Positions 18,046 to 25,762 of a stretch of 64,000 nucleotides of DNA are shown piece by piece. Made by a program: the position numbers and the translations under genes. Below the pieces are notes generated by a model. The model saw nothing but the letters and a program-made list of their open reading frames with translations, was not told the DNA's origin and did no database searches. The stretch is from Olavius sp. associated proteobacterium Delta 1 (GTDB lineage: Bacteria; Desulfobacterota; Desulfobacteria; Desulfobacterales; JAFDCJ01). Each line of letters opens with the position of its first letter. Positions within the stretch are counted from its first letter, which is position 1. Location of the stretch: NCBI GenBank assembly GCA_902749685.1, contig CACVKW010000964.1:1-64000 (forward strand), written 5' to 3'.

Positions 18046-19479
18046 ATGAAAAAATTTTGCAATGGCCATCCCACGAGGAAGGCGCATTGGCATTGTTCGA
18101 AATGCGACGCCCTGTTATGTCCTGAATGTGTTTCCGCACGCGAAATTGAGAATTATGGCAGTAAAAATATCCATCACTTTTGCCCCAAATGCAACCTGCC
18201 GGTTGATTGGGTCGGCCTGCAGAATTTGATTGACCCATTCTGGAACCGCATGCCGCGAATCTTTGCCTATCCGCTCTCAATTCAACCATTGCTGTTTATA
18301 TCGGTTCTGGCGATTGCCACCCTGTTCCTGTCAGGTTCCGGTTTCTTCAGTGCCATACTACGGGGGGTCATGTGGCTAATGATCCTCAAATATTCTTTCG
18401 AATCTCTTAAAGCCACTGCCAGCGGAAACCTGAAGCCGCCGCCCGTCAATGCCCGGACGATTTCTGAAGATTTTGTGCAGGTCTTGAAGCAATTTGTAAT
18501 TTATGTGCTTATTGACATTGGTTTTGCCTATATCAGCGTCAAAGCCGGGCTTATTCTGGGATATGTTTTTGCAGGTGCGGCCTTGTTCTTTGTGCCCTCA
18601 ATGATTATTCTGCTGGTGACCACCGGCAGTCTTTTCCATGCCATCAATCCTGTTGTCTTTGTGGGTCTGACTTTCAGAATCGGCTGGGCCTATTTATTGA
18701 TGTATTTATTTCTGTTTCTGCTGGGAAGTGCGCCGGCTTACCTGGCCCAGTATGTAATCAGATTTCTGCCGGCAGAAGTTCACCCGATGCTGTTCGGGTT
18801 TGCCCAGAGTTTTTATACCATAATTACTTACCATCTTATGGGGTATGTGATTCTGCAGTACCATGAAAGAATCGGCTATCAGGTTGATTATGAAGATTTT
18901 TCGGATCCGACCATTGAAAACTACGAGCCCCAGAAATCTGATCCGGATGCGGTTATTTTAAATAAAGTGGAGCCGTTGATCAAAGAAGGCAAGTTGGATG
19001 AGGCCATTGGGCTTATCAAAACCATGACCGAACAACAGCCAATCAGCGGTATAAATCTGTCCGAACGCTTATATAATTTGCTTAAAATGAGAAAACGGAG
19101 CGCGGAGTTGCTGGAGCATGGTGTTACGCATCTGGACTTGTTAGCCACTGAGAATCAAAAAAGTAAGGCCATCGCAGTTTTTACTGAATGCCGAATGACT
19201 GATTCCAGTTTTATGCCGACGGCCGCCGCTTTATTCAAGCTGGCCGGCTGGTTGAATGAGACCGGCAAAACCAAAGCGGCGATTGCAGTTTACAATACTC
19301 TGGTGAAATCCTATCCGGATAATTCTCTGGTCCCCAGGGCCTACTTTCGAATAGCCCAGATATTTCATGATCGTCTGATGAACAAAGATCAGGCTAAAAG
19401 AGCACTTGGCCTTCTGCTGAAGAAATATCCAGATCATGATATCATTCCGCAGGCGGAGAATTTTCTGGCAAGACTGTAG
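18046..19479 (+). CDS. Zinc-finger membrane protein with C-terminal TPR domain
   Basis: The protein has 477 residues in three parts. Residues 1-55 form a B-box-like zinc site with Cys/His pairs (CNGHPTRKAHWHCSKCDALL, then CPECV and CPKC). Residues 75-290 contain about six membrane helices. Residues 300-477 are helical, with tetratricopeptide character near the end (AAALFKLAGWLNETGKTKAA and a following repeat). The layout suggests a membrane sensor or scaffold with cytoplasmic ends. No exact family is known to me. The upstream region has only a weak ribosome site. Confidence 0.7.
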   Translation: MKKFCNGHPTRKAHWHCSKCDALLCPECVSAREIENYGSKNIHHFCPKCNLPVDWVGLQNLIDPFWNRMPRIFAYPLSIQPLLFISVLAIATLFLSGSGFFSAILRGVMWLMILKYSFESLKATASGNLKPPPVNARTISEDFVQVLKQFVIYVLIDIGFAYISVKAGLILGYVFAGAALFFVPSMIILLVTTGSLFHAINPVVFVGLTFRIGWAYLLMYLFLFLLGSAPAYLAQYVIRFLPAEVHPMLFGFAQSFYTIITYHLMGYVILQYHERIGYQVDYEDFSDPTIENYEPQKSDPDAVILNKVEPLIKEGKLDEAIGLIKTMTEQQPISGINLSERLYNLLKMRKRSAELLEHGVTHLDLLATENQKSKAIAVFTECRMTDSSFMPTAAALFKLAGWLNETGKTKAAIAVYNTLVKSYPDNSLVPRAYFRIAQIFHDRLMNKDQAKRALGLLLKKYPDHDIIPQAENFLARL

Positions 19480-19791
19480 TGTTTATTTTTCCCAAATATT
19501 ATAGGCAAAAGGTGAGGGATTATTAAGCGCAGTTGAGTCGTTGAAGTGAGAAAACCCCAAGCACCAATCAACAAATCTCAAATAATATCCAATATCGAAT
19601 TTCGAAAAAATCCCACTTACGCCCTTTAGAAATGGGGAACACATTTTGAATTAGGGTCATTGTAATTTGTGATTTATTTGGCCTGCGACGAGCTCAGGCG
19701 AGTCGAATTTGATGCTTGTTGTTTGGGATTTGCCTTGTCCTGTTATCGGATAATGAAAATCAGATGAATCAATTCGTGGGATGGTGCAATT
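19480..19791. other. 312-bp convergent gap with imperfect hairpin-type repeat
   Basis: Between about 19557 and 19735 the left half is rich in CAATCAACAAATCTCAAATA and the right half in TTTGTGATTTATTTG and TGCTTGTTGTTTGGGATTT, which are roughly inverse. This is an imperfect long dyad of the kind seen elsewhere in the window. No gene is seen. Confidence 0.45.
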
Positions 19792-21087
19792 TTAACCGAT
19801 CTCTACCTTCCTGACCAATTCAAGGGAACTCTCTAGGATTTTGCCTTTAAATTTGATTTCTAATGCCGCTTCCAGCATTTCAGGGTTGATGATCAGGCCG
19901 AGTTGGGCCAGCACACCCAGCGACGCCAGGGCCCAGTCGATTTTTTTAATTTTCTGGGATTTTAGATTTATTTGATGGATGCGGGCGTTGCCGGCCGGCA
20001 CCTCGAGGCCGGTGGACTGCAGAACCAGGGTTTTGCTGTCGAGCGAAGCGAACATATCCCGGCGGCGATTCACCCCTTCCTGATCCAGGGCCACGATGAC
20101 ACCGGGGCTTTGAATGCCGGTATAGTCAATTTCTTCCGGCGATAGAATCAACTCACTGATTGACGGTCCGCGCAATACGGTAATGTTGTACTCATTTTTT
20201 TGCGTGGTATTCAATCCGGCCGTCAGTCCCGCGAGACATAAAATTTCACCGGCGGTGATGATTCGCTGCCCGGCACTTCCGAGTATAATTACCTCCTGGC
20301 GCTGCGAGCCGGGCGGCTGAAATCCGGCGTCAATTCTTGGCGGTTCGGCGGCAGGCCTTAGCTCGCCGATCAAATTTCGATAGTGCCGGCCGTATTCCTG
20401 GCGGGCGTTTTCGGCGACAATGCCTTCGAGCGCGGGTAATTGGGCCAGGGCCGCATCGATGGCTTTGGGGGTCAGCCGGTTTTTTTTCGTGTATCGACCC
20501 GGACAAACGCCCCAGATGTCCAATACTGCGAACCCCTCGAATTTAATTGCCCGTTGTATTTCTGCAGCCAAATCCCTGCGGTAACCCGAACAGCGGGTCA
20601 CATAGGCCGCCCCCGCCGATTGCGCCACCTGGCAGATGTCTAACGGGCGTTCCAATTGGTTTAAAAAAGCGGAGCCAACCCGGGCATCGGGCGGGGTGGT
20701 GGCCGAATATTGACCACCGGTCATGCCGAAATTGAAATTATTTAATATCAGCAGGGTTAAATCCAGATTGCGCCGACAGGCGGCCAGCAGATGGGCACCG
20801 CCGATGCCCTGGCCGCCGTCGCCCATGGTTACCACAACGTTTAATTCCGGCCGGGCCAATTTCAATCCGGCTGCATATGTCAGGGCACGACCGTGCAGTC
20901 CATGCAGGGCATGGGTATTGAAAAAGGTGTCAAATAGTCCCGAGCAGCCGATATCGCTTACCATGACGATCTGATTTCCGGCTAACTCCATTTTTTGGAA
21001 GGCTTTGTCCAGGGTGTGTGTTATGCGGTCGTGGGAGCACCCGGGGCAAAAAACCGGTGGTCTGGAATCATTAAGCAGGCTATCCAT
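19792..21087 (-). CDS. 2-oxoacid:ferredoxin oxidoreductase, fused beta and gamma subunits
   Basis: The protein has 431 residues. Residues 1-240 are the thiamine-diphosphate subunit: CPGCSHD at the start and the TPP motif GDGGQGIGGAHLL ... NNFNFGMTGGQ. Residues about 260-430 match the gamma-type domain (VIILGSAGQRIITAGEILCLAGL). In most organisms these are separate genes; here they are joined. It oxidises a 2-oxoacid with CoA, reducing ferredoxin. Start 21087 (MDSLL) is preferred to TTG at 21111 because GGAGAG lies before it. It overlaps the alpha-subunit gene by 8 bases and is coupled to it. The substrate (2-oxoglutarate or a branched-chain or aryl oxoacid) cannot be told. Confidence 0.85.
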   Translation of the reverse strand: MDSLLNDSRPPVFCPGCSHDRITHTLDKAFQKMELAGNQIVMVSDIGCSGLFDTFFNTHALHGLHGRALTYAAGLKLARPELNVVVTMGDGGQGIGGAHLLAACRRNLDLTLLILNNFNFGMTGGQYSATTPPDARVGSAFLNQLERPLDICQVAQSAGAAYVTRCSGYRRDLAAEIQRAIKFEGFAVLDIWGVCPGRYTKKNRLTPKAIDAALAQLPALEGIVAENARQEYGRHYRNLIGELRPAAEPPRIDAGFQPPGSQRQEVIILGSAGQRIITAGEILCLAGLTAGLNTTQKNEYNITVLRGPSISELILSPEEIDYTGIQSPGVIVALDQEGVNRRRDMFASLDSKTLVLQSTGLEVPAGNARIHQINLKSQKIKKIDWALASLGVLAQLGLIINPEMLEAALEIKFKGKILESSLELVRKVEIG

Positions 21088-22201
21088 CGATGATTCTCTC
21101 CTTGATTGCAAGCGGGCTGATCAGGCGGCCATCCATCTGGCCATAAAATTCGACACGCTTATCTGCCAGAATGCGTCTGATTTCCCCGACATACTGGCCC
21201 AGGTTCATTTCGACCACCACAACCCGTTTGAAGCCTTTTGCGGCCCGGCGGATTACTTCGACGGGCACCGGCCAGAGGGTCTTGAGAATCAGCAGCGAGA
21301 CCGGTTGTGCGGTATTTTTCAGCTCTTTATAAACGGCCTTGGCTGCCCGGGCGGTGACGCCGTAGCTGATCAGCAAGGTCTCAGATTTTACGGCCGGCAG
21401 CAATTCATAGAACGAAAACTCTGCAACTGCGGATTCCAGTTTAGCGTTCAAGCGGTTTAGCGTCCGGGAAATTTGAATTTGATCGGTGGTGATGTAGCCG
21501 TTCGTGCCATGGGTTGAGGAGGTTTGGCGCACCGGGATTTCGGCACCGATGGGCAGAAAATCCGGCACGCTTTGATTGGCTCTTACCTGAAAAGGCAGAA
21601 ACGGTATGTCGTCCGGTGGCTGTCGGCGATCGATAATATCTGGTTTTTGCAGGGTATCTTCATTAACGCTTTCCCGGGTCATGGCGATTTCTTTATTGGA
21701 TGCAATGAAAACCGGACAGCGAAATTTTTCAGCCAGATTAAACGCATGAATCGTCAGTGTAAAGCAATCGGCTACGTCCACCGGGGCCAGAACGACGACC
21801 GGCATGCCGCCGCTGTTGCCCCAGCGTAGAAAATTGATATCACCGTCAGCCCCGCGGGTTGCCGATCCGGTGGACGGTCCCAGGCGTTGTACGTCAACGA
21901 TGACGATGGGAATTTCGCTGCCGACGGCAAACGATATGTGCTCACTGTAAAGGCTGATACCCGGTCCGGAGGTCGCCGTCATCACTTTCAATCCGGCCAT
22001 GGAAGCACCCAGGCAAGCGCCGATGGATGCGATTTCATCCTCTGCTTGGAGGCAAATGCCACCTAAGGGGGGCAACAGTGTCAGCATTGTATTTAATATC
22101 GTGGTGGCCGGTGTGATCGGATACCCGGCAAAAAATCGACAGCCGGCTGCAATCGCAGCCCGCCCGATTGCTTCATTGCCTTCTATAAAACTTAAGGCCA
22201 T
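21080..22201 (-). CDS. 2-oxoacid:ferredoxin oxidoreductase alpha subunit
   Basis: The protein has 373 residues and is the alpha (pyrimidine-binding) subunit: FFAGYPITPATTI near the start is the hallmark, followed by AEDEIASIGACLGASMAGLKVMTATSGPG. The C-terminal third is the transketolase-C-like domain. It lacks an N-terminal gamma domain, which instead sits on the beta subunit encoded next. GAGGAG precedes the ATG. With the fused beta-gamma gene it should form a complete CoA-dependent enzyme; a separate ferredoxin-like delta subunit is not encoded here. Confidence 0.9.
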   Translation of the reverse strand: MALSFIEGNEAIGRAAIAAGCRFFAGYPITPATTILNTMLTLLPPLGGICLQAEDEIASIGACLGASMAGLKVMTATSGPGISLYSEHISFAVGSEIPIVIVDVQRLGPSTGSATRGADGDINFLRWGNSGGMPVVVLAPVDVADCFTLTIHAFNLAEKFRCPVFIASNKEIAMTRESVNEDTLQKPDIIDRRQPPDDIPFLPFQVRANQSVPDFLPIGAEIPVRQTSSTHGTNGYITTDQIQISRTLNRLNAKLESAVAEFSFYELLPAVKSETLLISYGVTARAAKAVYKELKNTAQPVSLLILKTLWPVPVEVIRRAAKGFKRVVVVEMNLGQYVGEIRRILADKRVEFYGQMDGRLISPLAIKERIIDG

Positions 22202-22285
22202 CGTTTTAACTCCTCAGGCACTTTTTAATTGAATTCAAACAAGAGGTTTATCGTTATATGGGTTTCAGCCCGACCGCTAGGCTGA

Positions 22286-24526
22286 CTATAGCCGAAAGGC
22301 TGGGTCCTTTTGATCATTTCCGGTATCCGAGCCGATCCTCCAATCCGTTTTCCGGGGTGGCGCCTTTTTTTCCTGCCACGGGTATCGAATGCGGGTATGA
22401 AATGACGCTTCCAGGGCATCGACCAGCGTCTGGACGATTTTTGACAGGTCCCGGGAAGTCAGGTCACATTCACTGAATTGACCGTCAACAATACGCTTGA
22501 CCAGAATGAGACGAACCATTTTTTTGAATTTCTTGCGCGTCGGTTCTTCCAGAGACCTGGAGGCCGCCTCGACCGCATCGGCAACCATTAGAATTGCGGC
22601 TTCAACGCTCTGGGGTTTGGGTCCCGGGTAGCGGAAATCTGTCTCCCGAATGGTGCTCTTCGGATAGGATTTGGCGGCAATATTGTAAAAATATTCCATT
22701 AACTGGGTGCCATGATGCTGCACAATCAGGTCCACGACCACCTTCGGTAATCCCGACTCCTGACCAATTCGCATACCGTGCCGCACGTGTTTGATAATAA
22801 TTCGGACACTTTCACGGGGTTCCAACGCATCATGGGGATTGTCGCCCTTGAATTGATTTTCGATAAAAAATTCGGGATTCATCATTTTACCAATATCGTG
22901 ATAATAGGCGCCGATCCTCAACAACTGCGTGTCGGCCCCGATGGCCTCCCCCACGGTTTGAGCAAGATAGGCCACCGTCATGCCGTGCTGATAGGTGCCC
23001 GGGGCTTTGGACAAGAGCTCTTTCATCAGCAGCCGGTTGAGGTCCATGTAACGGTTCAGTTTAAAGGTGGAAGCGGTATTCCAGCTGATTTCCAGCAGGG
23101 GCAACAGCAAAAGTGCCAGTGGTCCTGCAACCAGACCACCGATGGCGGCCCAGGCAATGTTCCATGACAATGCCGCATCAACAATCTGTATCAGGCTGTC
23201 CAGATTAACGCTCCGCAATGGGATAAATTGTGAAAAGACAGCCTGCCAGTCCATTGTGAATATGAAGACCGTCAGCGCGTTGATAAACCCGACCAGCAAC
23301 GAAGGCAGTAAAATTTGCAGGCGTCTTTGCAGACCCGAAGAAACCAGTACCGCCGCAAATCCCCCGAATGTAAAAAATAGCAGGATCTCATAGGCCGGTC
23401 CGGCAAACAAGCTTACCAGCATCGCGCCAACCAGGGTGGTGGCGGTGGCGATTATCTTGCTGTGGTTTAAAAAGATGATCAGCATGGGAAGCAGGCAAAA
23501 GGGCAAGCCATAAATCGGGAACGGGGTAATTGCCAGGTAGCCCTTAAGTATGACGGTCGTGGTTATCAGTAGCACCAGCACAAAACGATAAGGCGGTTGT
23601 TTGCGGAATCCGTTAACCAGAATTTTTGACAGGAATAAATTATAGAACCCCACCATGAATAAAATAGTAAAAATAATCCAGGGGGCGTCCCGATAGATCC
23701 AGCCCAATTGATGTTTCTGATACGAGGCCAGCAGCAGCACGTCTTTTTCATTTAAAATATTGCGAAACGGTACCAGAACATCACCCGGATTGTAGGAAAC
23801 CATCCGGGAGGGAAATTCACGATTGATTTTGTCTAACCGGCGCTCGTTTTCCAGCTGATCATAATTAAGGTTAGGCTGCAGGGTTGCCAGGGAAACCTGC
23901 ACAACCGGATTCAGAATGCGTTTATCGACCTGCCAGAACAGCTGCCGGATTTTATCTTCCAGCAGCGATTGGGCCTTTGCCAGAGAAATCAGCCCATTCA
24001 CCGGATGTGTCACGGTACCGGCGGAATTCGGGTTTTCTATCAGAATATTATCCTTGCCCACCAGGCCCTGGGGGTCCCGTATAATCTTATTTTGCAGGAT
24101 TGATTCTTGAATGGTAAGAATTCCCTCCAGCAGGTTGTTTAGGTCACGGTAATTTACGATGTGGCTTAGATTGCCGGGGGAGAGCTGCACATCGAATTGC
24201 TGTTGCAGCTGATTGCTAAGGTTCTCCACCCCCTTTTGATTTTTTTTCTGAAAGGCGGAAACGGCCTGTATAAATGCCTCAAACTTATTAAGGGACGCTT
24301 CGACGCCCTGGGGGGTATAGCGATAGACAGGAATGTATTGAGACAGTGCCGTCCTGCGTTTAATATCCAACGCTGTATGCTGGTCGAAGCTGAAACTGCG
24401 GCGTGACCTGATGGTCAGGTATATCGCTTGATCCGATTGAGGCGGCCAAAAATGGAGGTAACTGTCTTCGATATAACAAGCTAATATAGTTATAGAAATT
24501 AGAATGATATTAAGAAACAGTCGCAT
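22286..24526 (-). CDS. 7TM-HD (PgpH-like) phosphohydrolase, probable cyclic-di-nucleotide phosphodiesterase
   Basis: The protein has 746 residues from the ATG at 24526 (MRLFLNIILI). A GTG 30 codons upstream (24616) is in frame, but the extra residues are polar and precede the first helix, so they are doubted. Order: one helix, an extracytoplasmic domain to about 270, seven membrane helices to about 450, then an HD domain with YHDIGKM and an upstream HGMTVAYLAQ. This is the layout of the 7TMR-HD family (PgpH hydrolyses cyclic-di-AMP in Listeria). It lies on the minus strand, 84 bases downstream of the KorA start. No YbeY or PhoH gene is adjacent, although these often follow PgpH genes. Confidence 0.92.
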   Translation of the reverse strand: MRLFLNIILISITILACYIEDSYLHFWPPQSDQAIYLTIRSRRSFSFDQHTALDIKRRTALSQYIPVYRYTPQGVEASLNKFEAFIQAVSAFQKKNQKGVENLSNQLQQQFDVQLSPGNLSHIVNYRDLNNLLEGILTIQESILQNKIIRDPQGLVGKDNILIENPNSAGTVTHPVNGLISLAKAQSLLEDKIRQLFWQVDKRILNPVVQVSLATLQPNLNYDQLENERRLDKINREFPSRMVSYNPGDVLVPFRNILNEKDVLLLASYQKHQLGWIYRDAPWIIFTILFMVGFYNLFLSKILVNGFRKQPPYRFVLVLLITTTVILKGYLAITPFPIYGLPFCLLPMLIIFLNHSKIIATATTLVGAMLVSLFAGPAYEILLFFTFGGFAAVLVSSGLQRRLQILLPSLLVGFINALTVFIFTMDWQAVFSQFIPLRSVNLDSLIQIVDAALSWNIAWAAIGGLVAGPLALLLLPLLEISWNTASTFKLNRYMDLNRLLMKELLSKAPGTYQHGMTVAYLAQTVGEAIGADTQLLRIGAYYHDIGKMMNPEFFIENQFKGDNPHDALEPRESVRIIIKHVRHGMRIGQESGLPKVVVDLIVQHHGTQLMEYFYNIAAKSYPKSTIRETDFRYPGPKPQSVEAAILMVADAVEAASRSLEEPTRKKFKKMVRLILVKRIVDGQFSECDLTSRDLSKIVQTLVDALEASFHTRIRYPWQEKKAPPRKTDWRIGSDTGNDQKDPAFRL

Positions 24527-24805
24527 ATAATCTGGATCCGGATTCCTGCCAAAGGCGAACGATCTCACCCCATCCCGATGATGAACGAGACGGTAGCTGA
24601 CTCGTTTGGCCCGCACGTGACACTAATGCCTAATCATATATACGTGCGGGTCAGGAGTCAATCAAATCCGTGCAAAAGATGCCGCGGGCCAGGATTGCCG
24701 GCAACATATTTAAAAAATCAGCAAGCGGCGGGCAATATTCAGAGTTTGGGCCTTTTCCCAGTAAAACTATAACTGTCTGAAATAACTTAATAAAAATATG
24801 TAATC

Positions 24806-24834
24806 TTGCTATTTAAAATCTTTTCTGGCATAAT
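24806..24834 (+). promoter_or_regulatory. Sigma-70-type promoter of the FHA gene
   Basis: TTGCTA (24806-24811), 17-base spacer, CATAAT (24829-24834). The FHA gene start lies about 45 bases after the predicted transcript start, preceded by AGGGAGG. Confidence 0.5.
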
Positions 24835-24885
24835 ATATGAATGTTCTGCCAACAATTGTTCCGGTGACGTTCAGGGAGGTTTAAG

Positions 24886-25530
24886 ATGTTCGGCCTGAAG
24901 AAAAAACAAAAGCAAGATATTGATGATCAAGCAGCGGTCGATGGGCCTAAGGCAAGATCACCCCTGGGCGATATTGCCAAAATGCTGAACGCATCGGGCA
25001 GAATTGCTCTTCCCACCCTCCAGAAGCTTGTTAAAGTGTATCCAGTGGCCAAATTTAAAATTTTTATGGAACAACCGGTGCTCGTTGGTTCTTCCATCCA
25101 GTCCGGTTCCTTGAACTTACAGAAACGTGCCAGCAAAGAGGAGATGAACCGAACGGTTGTTTTTGACTTGGACGATGCCGAGGAGACCTCATCACCTTCA
25201 GAAACGCTCAAGCATGCGATTTATTCTTTAGTCAAGGGCGAATATGCCAGCGGGCCGGTAAACTCTTTTACCATCGGTCGGGTCGACGGAAACGATATGA
25301 TAATGCCGGATTATGCCATTTCCAAACAACATGCGATTCTCGAAATTAAAAGGGGGGTTTACACAATCATGGACTGTGGATCCACCAACGGCACCATGGT
25401 CAACGGCAAACGCGTTGATAAAAAACCGGCAAGTCTGCGGGATGGAGATGTGGTTGGTTTTGCCCGCTATGAATTTACCTTCCTTTTCCCTGAGTCACTG
25501 TACGACATGCTCAGCGGGTCCGAAGATTGA
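24886..25530 (+). CDS. FHA-domain protein
   Basis: The protein has 214 residues. The N-terminal 110 residues are charged and unrecognised. Residues about 122-205 are a forkhead-associated domain with the expected GR (FTIGRVDGND), S-x-x-H (ISKQHA), and STNGTMVNG loop that binds phosphothreonine. It probably reads Ser/Thr phosphorylation, though no such kinase is encoded nearby. Promoter and ribosome site are both good. It converges on the histidine kinase gene, with a repeat-filled 230-base gap. Confidence 0.88.
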   Translation: MFGLKKKQKQDIDDQAAVDGPKARSPLGDIAKMLNASGRIALPTLQKLVKVYPVAKFKIFMEQPVLVGSSIQSGSLNLQKRASKEEMNRTVVFDLDDAEETSSPSETLKHAIYSLVKGEYASGPVNSFTIGRVDGNDMIMPDYAISKQHAILEIKRGVYTIMDCGSTNGTMVNGKRVDKKPASLRDGDVVGFARYEFTFLFPESLYDMLSGSED

Positions 25531-25633
25531 TCTCATCATCATCTTCTATGCCATGTTCTAAAGCCGTTTACGGATGGATCAATGCCTGCGGCTTCGGCTC
25601 CTGATTACTTAGTTTCGCCAGCCAACGGCTGGT

Positions 25634-25758
25634 CTGACACCCGACACCTGAAACCTTCCTTTTGTACTCTATGCCTTATACCATACACCTGAGACCTTGT
25701 GCCCTGAGCCTTGCGCCAACCAATATCCAGCCTCAAGTACCCAGCTTCCAGATATCAG
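25634..25758. repeat. Long run of 7-bp-periodic repeats with drifting unit
   Basis: ACACCCG, ACACCTG, AAACCTT are followed by ATGCCTT, ATACCAT, ACACCTG, AGACCTT, GTGCCCT, GAGCCTT, then TATCCAG, CCTCAAG, TACCCAG, CTTCCAG. The unit changes but the 7-base phase is kept. It ends a few bases before the stop codon of the histidine kinase gene. Confidence 0.65.
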
Positions 25759-25762
25759 TTCT

